64,000 nt of DNA, from the NCBI GenBank assembly GCA_020186115.1, contig WSYJ01000060.1, positions 248,001 through 312,000 on the forward strand, in the 5' to 3' direction. Shown piece after piece: positions 20,357 through 28,428 of this stretch (its first letter is position 1; each line of letters opens with the position of its first letter). The notes beneath the pieces were generated by a model. That model was not told where the DNA came from, did not search any database, and was given only the letters and a program-made list of their open reading frames with translations. A program made the translations under genes and the position numbers. The DNA comes from Histomonas meleagridis. Taxonomy: Eukaryota > Parabasalia > Tritrichomonadida > Dientamoebidae.

Positions 20357-21601
20357 ATGCAACTTTTACGGAAACTCGAGCAAATCATATTCAACATAAA
20401 TGAAAAAAATTTTTTACTATCAGTTGATAATACAATACATTGTTTTGACAAAAATTTCCCATACACATTCAATGCTTCCGTATGTTTTTTAGTTTTTTCT
20501 GCTTTTTCTTCACAAAACAATTTAAGTGATGTATACTTAAATTATTTACATTTAATTCAAACAAAGGAAGAAGAAATAAATAATAACATCCCAAAAATCT
20601 TTGATATTTTTTCGTTTCAAATCAATACTATCTTCCAAACTAAAACACAAGAAATATGTTATCTTATTGAAAAAATGATCGTACAAAAATTAGCTCGGCC
20701 AAATATTGATAAAATCACTACAAAATATTTTGCACATTATAAATCAGAAAGATTAAGTAAACTTAAACAAAGTTTTGATTTATTTGAAGATACTTTTTTA
20801 AATAATTATGAAGAACTATCAAAGAATGATTGGGAACTTCATAAAAAGTTAATTAAAGAAGGAGTTAATCCGAATGAAATTGCAAAAATAATTCGAAATG
20901 ATGAAATAGAAAAACTTCAAGAAATATCATCACAATCAAACTTTTATTTTGATCAAACAATTGAACCATCACTTTATGAAAGATGTTCTTTTATTAATGA
21001 AAAGAATGTTACATTAATTGATTATGCAGCATTTTTTGGATCAATTAAATGTTTTAAATATTTACTTATGAATGGTGGAAATTTATCAAATACAGGTAAA
21101 TATGCAATTGCTGGTGGAAATGAAGAAATTATTCATTTATGTGAACAAAATCATTCATCATTTAAAGATGCATATGTAACCGCAATTGAATTTCATCGAA
21201 ATGATATCTTTAAATATATTTATGAGAATAAATTCGAAAAACATGATAAAAATTATGTGGATTTGGGATGCATTTGTATTAAAAATGGGAATTATGAGAT
21301 TTTAACATTTTTAGAAAAAGAAGGAATGAAAGTTAATCAAAATATTATTGATGAATCAGCAAGAATTGGAAACTTATATCTTTTTAAATATTTTTTACAA
21401 AATGAGCAAATTCCAATCGATACTTTATTTTTTTCTATAGAATCAAATAACCATGAACTTGTCAAATTTATTATTGATCAAGAAGCAATTGATATTAATG
21501 CTTATGCTATTTATTCGTTTTATTTAAGATTTACTTTAATAAAACAATGTTTCAAAATAATATTTGGAAATTATTTAAGTTATTTGAAACAGCATTTATG
21601 A
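20357..21601 (+). CDS. DUF3447-type ankyrin protein, first (N-terminal) coding block, copy 1
   Basis: The frame is open from 20309 but the first ATG is at 20357, giving 414 residues to the TGA at 21601. The N-terminal half is a helical region (LEQIIFNINEKNF...FPYTF), followed by the DUF3447-type core with LHKKLIKEGVNPNEIAKIIR, IEPSLYERCSFI and LIDYAAFFGSIKCFKYLLMN, then degenerate ankyrin-like units ending in IDQEAIDINA. After about 21510 the frame enters an AT-rich spacer (YSFYLRFTLIKQCFKIIFGNYL) homologous to the spacers of the downstream array, so the real protein probably leaves this frame before the TGA. Compared with the other two copies, the first 15-25 residues (the MG...SQ start) are missing or lie upstream. 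Such proteins are large lineage-specific families in trichomonads. Their function is unknown, presumably protein-protein binding. Confidence 0.7.
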   Translation: MQLLRKLEQIIFNINEKNFLLSVDNTIHCFDKNFPYTFNASVCFLVFSAFSSQNNLSDVYLNYLHLIQTKEEEINNNIPKIFDIFSFQINTIFQTKTQEICYLIEKMIVQKLARPNIDKITTKYFAHYKSERLSKLKQSFDLFEDTFLNNYEELSKNDWELHKKLIKEGVNPNEIAKIIRNDEIEKLQEISSQSNFYFDQTIEPSLYERCSFINEKNVTLIDYAAFFGSIKCFKYLLMNGGNLSNTGKYAIAGGNEEIIHLCEQNHSSFKDAYVTAIEFHRNDIFKYIYENKFEKHDKNYVDLGCICIKNGNYEILTFLEKEGMKVNQNIIDESARIGNLYLFKYFLQNEQIPIDTLFFSIESNNHELVKFIIDQEAIDINAYAIYSFYLRFTLIKQCFKIIFGNYLSYLKQHL

Positions 21602-23542
21602 AAGCATCTTATTATGGTCATATAGAAATAGTCAAATTGCTTTTAAAACAGAAAGGAATTGATGTTAATGATGAAGATATTTATTTGTTTTATTTAATAT
21701 TTATTTTAATAATTTTGTATTTCAAAATAATATTTGGAAATTATTTAACTTATTTAAAACAGCACTTATAAAAGCATCTGAAAATGGTCATACAGAAACA
21801 GTTAAATTACTTCTTGAACAAGAAGGAATTGATATTAATGCTAAAAATATTTATTTATTTTATATAGAATTTATTTTAATAATTTAATATTTCAAAATAA
21901 TATTTGGAAATTATATAAAATATTTTGGACAGCACTTATGATTGCATCTCAAAATGGTCATACAGAAATAGTTAAATTACTTCTTGAACAAGAAGGAATT
22001 AATATTAATGAGAAAAAAAATATTTATTTGTTTTATTTAATATTTATTTTAATAATTTGATATTTCAAAATAATATTTGGAAATTATTTTAATTATTTAA
22101 TGCTGCACTTATTTTAGCATCTAAAAGTGGCCATATAGAAATAGTTAAATTACTTCTTGAACAAAAAGGAATTGATATTAATGCTAAAAACATTTATTTG
22201 TTTTATTTGGATTTTATTTTAATAATTTTCTATTTCAAAATAATATTTGGGAATCATTTAATTTATTTGATACAGCAATTATTTTAGCATCTAAATATGA
22301 CCATATAGAAATAATTAAATTACTTCTTGAACAAGAAGGAATTGATATTAATGCTAAAGATAAAATTTATTTATTTTAATTTATATTTATTTTAATAATT
22401 TGATTTTTCAAAATAATATTTGGAAATTATTTAAATTATTTAATACAGCACTTATATATTCATCTAAAAATGGTCATACAGAAATAGTTAAATTACTTCT
22501 TGAACAAGAAGGAATTGATATTAATGTTAAAGATATTTATTTGTCTCATTTAAAATTTATTTTAATAATTTGATATTTCAAAATAATATTTGGAAATTAT
22601 TTAAATTATTTAAAACAGCACTTATATTAGCATCTGAAAATGGTAACAACGAAATCGTTAAATTACTTCTTGATCAAGAAGGAATCGATGTTAATGCTAA
22701 AGATATATATTTATTTTTTTAAAAATTTATCATAATTAATTGAATTTTATAAAAAATATTTGGGAAATATTCCAATAATTTAATACAGCACTTATTTTGG
22801 TGGCTAAAAATAGAATAGTTAAAAATGAAATCATCAAATTATTACTTCAACATAATCAAATCGATATCAACGCCAAAGAAGATGATTAACCTCATTATTC
22901 AAAATTTATTTTGATAATTTTATGTTTAAAAACAAAATTTGAAATTTATTTTTATTTTTTGAAACCGCACTTATATACGCATCTAGATATGGCAAGACAG
23001 AAATAGTTAAAATACTTCTTGAACATGAAGGAAATGACCTCAATGCTAAAGATAATGTCTATTAATTTTCTCTATTATTTGTTGAAATATTATGATATTT
23101 AATAATAATATTTGGAATTTTTGCATGTCTTTTAGAACAGCACTTATATGGGCATCTTTTAATGATCATATAGATATAGTTAAATTACTTCTCCAACAAA
23201 AAGGAATTGATATTAATGCAAAGAGTGATTTTTTCTTCTATCTGGAGTTTATTTATGAAATTTTCTATATCAAATTAATATTTGGGATTTATACTAATTA
23301 TTTCAAACAGCACTTATGTTGGCAACTCGTAGTGAACGAGTAGATGTAGTTAAATTACTTCTTGAACAAAAAGCAATCGATATTAATCTTAAAAATACTT
23401 ATTAATCTCTTTTGAAGTTAATTTTAATAACATGATTTTTCTATTTTAAAATTGGTATTTATTGGAATTATTCGAAACAGCACTCGATATAGCTGTTGAA
23501 AATGGTCAAGATGAAATTGTAAAATTGCTTCAACAAAAATAA
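21589..23542 (+). repeat. Array of 12 ankyrin units separated by about 71-bp spacers (copy 1)
   Basis: Twelve ankyrin units of the type TALIKASENGHTEIVKLLLE + Q(E)GIDINAKD start (G of acaGca) near 21592, 21762, 21932, 22105, 22275, 22448, 22618, 22788, 22967, 23138, 23310 and 23480. The spacings are 170, 170, 173, 170, 173, 170, 170, 179, 171, 172 and 170. Every unit is open in its own frame, but 170 is not a multiple of three, so neighbouring units are in different frames. The last unit ends naturally (IVKLLQQK, TAA at 23540-23542). Spacers begin near ATTTATTTG, contain TTTTAATAATTT and end in ATTT just before the codons for (E/K/N)TAL. They carry stops in all frames. Spacer borders lack GYAYGT and ACTAACACACAG. 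The arrangement looks like exon-intron repeats, but the exact borders cannot be fixed. Confidence 0.75.
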
Positions 23543-24005
23543 ACCATTGATGATATCTTAAAAAAGAAATAGATTACTTCAGATCAATAGCATGTTAAAG
23601 AATAAAAATTAATTTAGTACTAAATCAATAATTTGTGAGTAAACTCTATAAATAACAATAGTTTAATTAGTTTTTTCGACTTCTGTGTACTGGATTTTTA
23701 AGTTTAATAAAATCGATATATATCAAATCATTAATAGATGTCAAAAGGATCTACATAAAATATTTTGGATATCAAACAATAGAATTAATTATTAAAAATG
23801 GCAATCACTAATTAATGTGTGTTTCTAAGTTTCACATGAAAAAAAATCAATTTTTTTCAAAAAAATAAATTGAAAAATCCATTTTATTGATTTTGTAAAT
23901 TAAAAAAAAAATTATATGAACAAAATCAAAAATATATTAGCAAACCCTATTTAAATAATTACAGATAATGTTTGGAATAAATTTTTTCATATTATAAAAC
24001 CATTT
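23543..24005. other. Intergenic between convergent genes
   Basis: 463 bp, strongly AT-rich with A/T homopolymers near 23840-23920. No gene or RNA is visible. Confidence 0.5.
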
Positions 24006-24785
24006 TTACTCAGGCATATGATCAAAATCATGAAGATCTAAAACATCTGTTTGTGAAACGTATTCCTTTCCTGCTGCTGTTATATGCACAACAGTCACCC
24101 TACCACCACTTCCAGAATCTCTATATGTCGCATGATAGATCGCTTTCCTTCCGAGTGCACAAGCTTCTTCTTTGGTCATATCTGATCTCCAATCAGTATC
24201 AAGAACACCAAGAGCATAAGTTGAGCCCGAACCAACAGAAAACCTTTTCCCAGCAATTCTTGAGCCGTCATTGTCGACGTAGAATATGTGTGGACCAGTA
24301 TTATCATATCCACAAATCATTGATCCAATGGATAAGTTATAACCTTTGTATTGATACAAATTGTTAACAAGTATTTTGGAGGCTGCAGCAACTGTTAAAG
24401 GTTGTTGATAACGGAATTTGTGAAGTCGATATATTCTACTGAGATTACGAAGCCAATATTGACAATCTGCAGCACCACCAGCCATGGTACCAACCATGTT
24501 CGGTGCAATATCAAGAATCTTCATTACGGTTCCAGAAAAAATAAATGATCCCCCAGTAGCACGTGAATCAACAGCTACAACAATTCCTCCATCATAGATA
24601 AATGAGAGACAAGTAGTACCATGGTAAGCTGCCATACGTGTTGATCCAGGTGCATCATTAACATAATTAAAATGAAGGTGATCTTTAATAAAACCACATG
24701 GATCTTGGACTTCAGCTGGTTGAAGAGGAGCATTCTTTTCATCCTTGATATCATTATCTACCGAGGGAAGGTTCAAGCCAAACAT
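24006..24785 (-). CDS. PSMB5: 20S proteasome catalytic subunit beta5
   Basis: 259 residues from the ATG at 24785. A 56-residue propeptide ends in HG, and the mature protein starts TTCLSF with Thr1 as nucleophile. Asp17 and Arg19 (VDSRATGG), Lys33 (VMKI), Met45 and Gly47 (GTMAGGAADC) are in place. Met45 and the YQYKG and SVGSGS(T)YALG segments identify beta5, the chymotrypsin-like subunit, rather than beta1 or beta2. The subunit sits in the inner ring of the core particle and self-cleaves on assembly. Cys at position 3 in place of the more usual Thr is a minor oddity. The frame continues upstream to 24818 without an ATG. Confidence 0.95.
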   Translation of the reverse strand: MFGLNLPSVDNDIKDEKNAPLQPAEVQDPCGFIKDHLHFNYVNDAPGSTRMAAYHGTTCLSFIYDGGIVVAVDSRATGGSFIFSGTVMKILDIAPNMVGTMAGGAADCQYWLRNLSRIYRLHKFRYQQPLTVAAASKILVNNLYQYKGYNLSIGSMICGYDNTGPHIFYVDNDGSRIAGKRFSVGSGSTYALGVLDTDWRSDMTKEEACALGRKAIYHATYRDSGSGGRVTVVHITAAGKEYVSQTDVLDLHDFDHMPE

Positions 24786-24990
24786 TTGGTAATTTTTTAA
24801 AAAGGTTTGTTTGAACAATTATAGGGAAACAAAAGTGTCACCTAAAATGTAAAAAAAGTGCGCTTTTTATTTTATGCGTTATCAAAAATGATTTTATTCG
24901 TGTTTTATTTTTAAAAACGAGTAACCAAAATCATATGTTTTTAATCACATTTAATTAATGATTGTTAATTAACAATAAATAAAATACATT

Positions 24991-26031
24991 TTATTTTGAT
25001 TTTATTGATTTAAAAAACAAAAGAATGAAAAATACAAAAACAAAAATAACAAATATAGCAATGAAATATGTAAATGAAAAAGAATCCGAATCTTTCTCAT
25101 TTTCATAAATCGAAAAGTATCTATTACAATCACTAATTAATCGATTTATGTTGAATTCAGTACATTCATTAATTCGTTGAAGTGTTTCTTTTGCAGAAAT
25201 CCCGATTTGAATTTGGTTCAAATGCGAAATCAACAAAAGTTTGACGTAACTATTGTATTCGTTTATGTGCAAAAGAATTTGATCCCAAACAACCAAAAGT
25301 TCTTTCAGAGGATGATGATTTAAGAACATCAAATTTATGTATTCATACGCATACGTCTCAGGCTTGATCAAATATGAGTTCAACGCAGAAAATGTTGCGC
25401 CCGAATATTTCCCCATAAATTGCAATATTTGAAAATTGAGGAATTTGTTGTTTTCAAAAATGCCAAACTTTGTTTTTTCATATAGGCCTTTAAAGAGATG
25501 GAAAATAAATGATTCTGCTATTTGTGAATTAAGATTTAAATATTGACAAAATGATAATGAAATTGTGGAAATAACCCAAACACATAGATCGTGCCCTTGA
25601 GAGTACTTATAGTTAATAATTTCTTTTTGAAAAATTTGGAAAATATTAAGAAACATTTCCTCATTGAATTTTGTTTTATCAATCTTCAATATTTTACAAT
25701 ATTCATTAAAAAGAGGAAAAGATGACTTTATGTCACTTAATATTTGTTCAGATATTTGATTTTTGATGTCAAATTGAAAATTACTTTTGATTTGTGAATA
25801 ACTTTGATAAAGTTCTAACAATTTGTTTGCCCAATCCTTTGTTGATTTTTGAGTTTTTGGAATTAATTCTAATTGAAGAAAATAAGGAATAAGTCTTGAA
25901 TAAAATTCTTTATTACAATCAACATCTTGTAAATATTGTATAGCATGTTCAAAAGTTGGCACTCCGGTTGAGTCAAGCATTTCGGATGTGATCTTATCTG
26001 ATTGTTGCGTTATTTCTGTTTTTGTTCTCAT
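24991..26031 (-). CDS. TBC1D20/Gyp8-like RabGAP-family protein with C-terminal membrane anchor
   Basis: I choose the ATG at 26031 (MRTKTEITQQ, 346 residues). An upstream in-frame ATG at 26118 would put the start inside the eIF4E-like gene. The protein has a small TBC-like domain (about residues 20-300), recognisable by NYKYSQGHDLCVWVI (the YxQGxHDI motif) and by HHPLKELLVVWDQILL near its end. A single strong hydrophobic helix follows at the very C-terminus (YFIAIFVIFVFVFFILLFF, then basic residues), a tail anchor as in TBC1D20/Gyp8 at the ER. I do not see the IxxDxxR arginine-finger motif, so GAP activity is uncertain. It is divergent with the eIF4E-like gene, with ATGs 57 bp apart. Confidence 0.65.
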   Translation of the reverse strand: MRTKTEITQQSDKITSEMLDSTGVPTFEHAIQYLQDVDCNKEFYSRLIPYFLQLELIPKTQKSTKDWANKLLELYQSYSQIKSNFQFDIKNQISEQILSDIKSSFPLFNEYCKILKIDKTKFNEEMFLNIFQIFQKEIINYKYSQGHDLCVWVISTISLSFCQYLNLNSQIAESFIFHLFKGLYEKTKFGIFENNKFLNFQILQFMGKYSGATFSALNSYLIKPETYAYEYINLMFLNHHPLKELLVVWDQILLHINEYNSYVKLLLISHLNQIQIGISAKETLQRINECTEFNINRLISDCNRYFSIYENEKDSDSFSFTYFIAIFVIFVFVFFILLFFKSIKSK

Positions 26032-26058
26032 CAAAGGAAATTTTACAAAAAGTGCTAC

Positions 26059-26065
26059 AACGATA
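26059..26065 (+). promoter_or_regulatory. M3-like AACGATA element
   Basis: AACGATA lies 23 bp before the eIF4E-like ATG, within the short divergent spacer. It matches the MYB-type M3/MRE motif described in Trichomonas promoters. It is a single short match, so weak. Confidence 0.3.
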
Positions 26066-26087
26066 CGTTTTTTCGGCCTTTTTGAAA

Positions 26088-26729
26088 ATGGCCCACAAAC
26101 TTCAGGATGAATGGTCATTTTATGGCTTCACAATGCCAACCTCGGAAGAAGCTAACGAAAGCTACTCGGAACATATTAAGCTTCTTTCTCGTTTTTCCAC
26201 AGTAGAAGAATTCTGGACAGCATATTCACATATCATTCGTCCTTCATCACTTCCAAATCAAGACGCACTTCACATTTTCCGCGGCAAATCAAGGGCTATG
26301 CGTGAAGATCCAGAACATCAAGATGGTGGGTCATTTCTTTTCCGTGTTTCAAAAGGGTTAGCTTCATATTATTGGGAACAATTGATTCTTGCCCTTATTG
26401 GTGGAAGGCTTCCTGATGATGTTATCGGAATTTTAATTTCTGCTCGTCCAAAATATTACAATATCTCAATTTGGCAGAAAAATGCAGATAATGAAGAGCT
26501 CCGCATGGACATATGTAAGAAATTCTGTGAATATTTACATTTACCATTGCAAACTAGAATTGATTTTTCTAAACATAACAAAGTACTTAGTATTGAAGAA
26601 GATGGCAAACATCCAATACACTATATCTTACAAGAAGATGGGCCAGTATGTAAAGAGATTCAACCAAGGAATAAACCATCTGAAGAAAAGTCTCCATCAA
26701 ACCCTGTCAATGCAACACATAACGAATAA
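26088..26729 (+). CDS. eIF4E-family protein with altered cap pocket
   Basis: 213 residues from the ATG at 26088. The eIF4E fold is clear: LQDEWSFYGF (HPLxxxWxxWY position), LLSRFSTVEEFWTAYSHI with the dorsal Trp that contacts eIF4G/4E-BPs, YYWEQLILALIGG, and SARPKYYNISIWQKNADN with the Trp at the m7G methyl position. By eye the two cap-stacking residues differ from canonical eIF4E. The first Trp aligns with Tyr (ANESYSEHI), as in 4EHP. The second (MWED in human) reads MRED here. It may be a non-initiating 4E paralogue or bind a different cap. The C-terminal tail is Lys/Ser/Pro/Asn-rich. Its start is 57 bp from the divergent TBC-like gene. Confidence 0.85.
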   Translation: MAHKLQDEWSFYGFTMPTSEEANESYSEHIKLLSRFSTVEEFWTAYSHIIRPSSLPNQDALHIFRGKSRAMREDPEHQDGGSFLFRVSKGLASYYWEQLILALIGGRLPDDVIGILISARPKYYNISIWQKNADNEELRMDICKKFCEYLHLPLQTRIDFSKHNKVLSIEEDGKHPIHYILQEDGPVCKEIQPRNKPSEEKSPSNPVNATHNE

Positions 26730-27048
26730 AAATATTAAAGTTATAAATTATCTTATGTGTAATTAATAAGAAGCGTGACCTTTCATTTTAATTTTTAAAT
26801 GTTAAATTTAATTTTGAAAAACTCATAATTTTCAGTTGTAATTTAGTTATGAAAGGAAACACATGACGATGTTATCTTTTCTTTTTTTTTTTTTACACGT
26901 GCGTTACTTGTGCTTTTTTTCCTAAATTTGTGAAATCTGGACTTTTTCAGTTGAAAGAAAGTGATCACATATTCAATACGTTATAAATTTTTTGTGAAGA
27001 TACAATAAAAATTGAATGATTATCAAATGATGAGTCCAATTTTTAGAA
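26730..27048. other. Intergenic
   Basis: 319 bp with a long T-run near 26880-26895. No gene is seen. Confidence 0.5.
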
Positions 27049-28308
27049 ATGCTCCAAGGTCGACCTCTTGTTGCATGGGAAAGTTATTTTGTCGGCGCTA
27101 AGGTATACCTCCAAATGGCATTAAAATGTAAAGACGCATCGTTGGTAGAGCCAACCCTTCAAAAAATGTCAAAATGTGTTTTAGGTCTACACTCAAAAAT
27201 TGTTGGCAACAATAAAATGTTAACCCAAAAACAGGAGGTTCCAGTATGTGCAATACCAGACAATTTGAACTTAGTTGATGCTTGTCAATACATGTACGAT
27301 AATCATACAAGACCAATGGATCAAACATTAGCAACTCTGGGTGCTAACAAGGATACAATTGTACTTAATGCAAGTCATATAGTTGCAGATGGCGCATATC
27401 TTTTATATTTATTCAATGCTCTTAGATATGACTCCAAGTTAAATATTCCCAACGAAATCACACCCGTAGACATAGCTTTTAGGGATCAAATCCAAAGTTC
27501 AACGGTTAGATCTAAGTTCAATATCACAGATCCAGATCTTGCTCGATATAATTCCAAAGATCCAACATTTCTTAATCTCTGTGATGTTTCTCATCAAAAC
27601 GTACTTCAATCTTCCATTAAAGACTTCAAATGCTATTCGAATGGAAAAGTTCATGGGTTAACTGATAGTCTTTGGGCCAATATTCTTCTTACTATTGCAG
27701 CCATCAATGGTGATTTTGATCACAGAGCAATTTCGACCACAATAAATCTTCGCCCATACCGCGAATTCGTCGATTTTGGAATTGCATGTGCATTCTCAAG
27801 CTTAACGGTCACCGCTGATGCCGATAAGAACACAACTGTTGGCGAATTTATGAAGCGACTTCGTTCTAATTTCACGACACAAATAAATGCTGGAAATCAT
27901 TTTGGATACTTAAAAGGTATTGAAAATGGAATATCGAATGATGGCATTGATGAGTTGACTGGAGCAGCATTAGAACTTTCACATGTCGGACGCTTTCAAG
28001 TTGGAGGTCCATTTTCAGATGTGTCGATTGGATGCACAACAAAGCATCAATCTATTTATGGATTATATTCATTCGTTTCTTATAGCGTTGAAGATGAAAA
28101 TGGAAGAAATGATTTGGTGAGTAAAATAAGACACGACCCATGCCAAGTTACTGATGAAGATGCATTTTTATATGGAAGGACAATACACCACGCATTAAAG
28201 ACAATTGATCCAAAGATAAAATGTGGAGATGCAATAGAAATATTGAAAGAATATTACAAAAAGCTTAGAAAGGAAACAAGAAGTAAGTTAATAAAGTATA
28301 GGTTTTAA
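27049..28308 (+). CDS. HxxxD-motif acyltransferase / condensation-domain-like protein
   Basis: 419 residues. The motif H110-IVA-D114-G (NASHIVADGAYLL) is the catalytic HxxxDG of the CoA-dependent acyltransferase superfamily (condensation domains, BAHD enzymes, alcohol acetyltransferases). The following TTINLRPYREFVDFGIACAF resembles the second-subdomain NxR and DFG region. The length fits a free-standing two-subdomain enzyme. There is no carrier-protein or adenylation domain beside it, so an NRPS role is unlikely. The substrate cannot be told from sequence. No signal peptide is seen, so it is probably cytosolic. Confidence 0.75.
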   Translation: MLQGRPLVAWESYFVGAKVYLQMALKCKDASLVEPTLQKMSKCVLGLHSKIVGNNKMLTQKQEVPVCAIPDNLNLVDACQYMYDNHTRPMDQTLATLGANKDTIVLNASHIVADGAYLLYLFNALRYDSKLNIPNEITPVDIAFRDQIQSSTVRSKFNITDPDLARYNSKDPTFLNLCDVSHQNVLQSSIKDFKCYSNGKVHGLTDSLWANILLTIAAINGDFDHRAISTTINLRPYREFVDFGIACAFSSLTVTADADKNTTVGEFMKRLRSNFTTQINAGNHFGYLKGIENGISNDGIDELTGAALELSHVGRFQVGGPFSDVSIGCTTKHQSIYGLYSFVSYSVEDENGRNDLVSKIRHDPCQVTDEDAFLYGRTIHHALKTIDPKIKCGDAIEILKEYYKKLRKETRSKLIKYRF

Positions 28309-28320
28309 ATGATAAAATAA

Positions 28321-28375
28321 TTTTTTTTTTTTTTTTTTTTTGTTTGTTTTTGTTTTTGTTTTTCTAAGAACTTCC
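28321..28375 (+). repeat. Poly-T tract
   Basis: A run of 21 T followed by several (G)T4-5 blocks lies between the acyltransferase stop and the next gene, in a 120-bp spacer. It may act in 3' end formation of the upstream gene or simply be slippage. Confidence 0.8.
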
Positions 28376-28428
28376 AGAAATATATTCCACAGGCAGGTTC
28401 ATGTTCGTCAGTCCAAAAAGAGCAGACA

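Noticed and set aside
21589-23542. Regularly spaced repeats resembling a CRISPR array
   Set aside because: The repeated parts encode ankyrin units and the spacers are homologous to each other, in a eukaryotic genome. A CRISPR array has identical short repeats and unrelated spacers.
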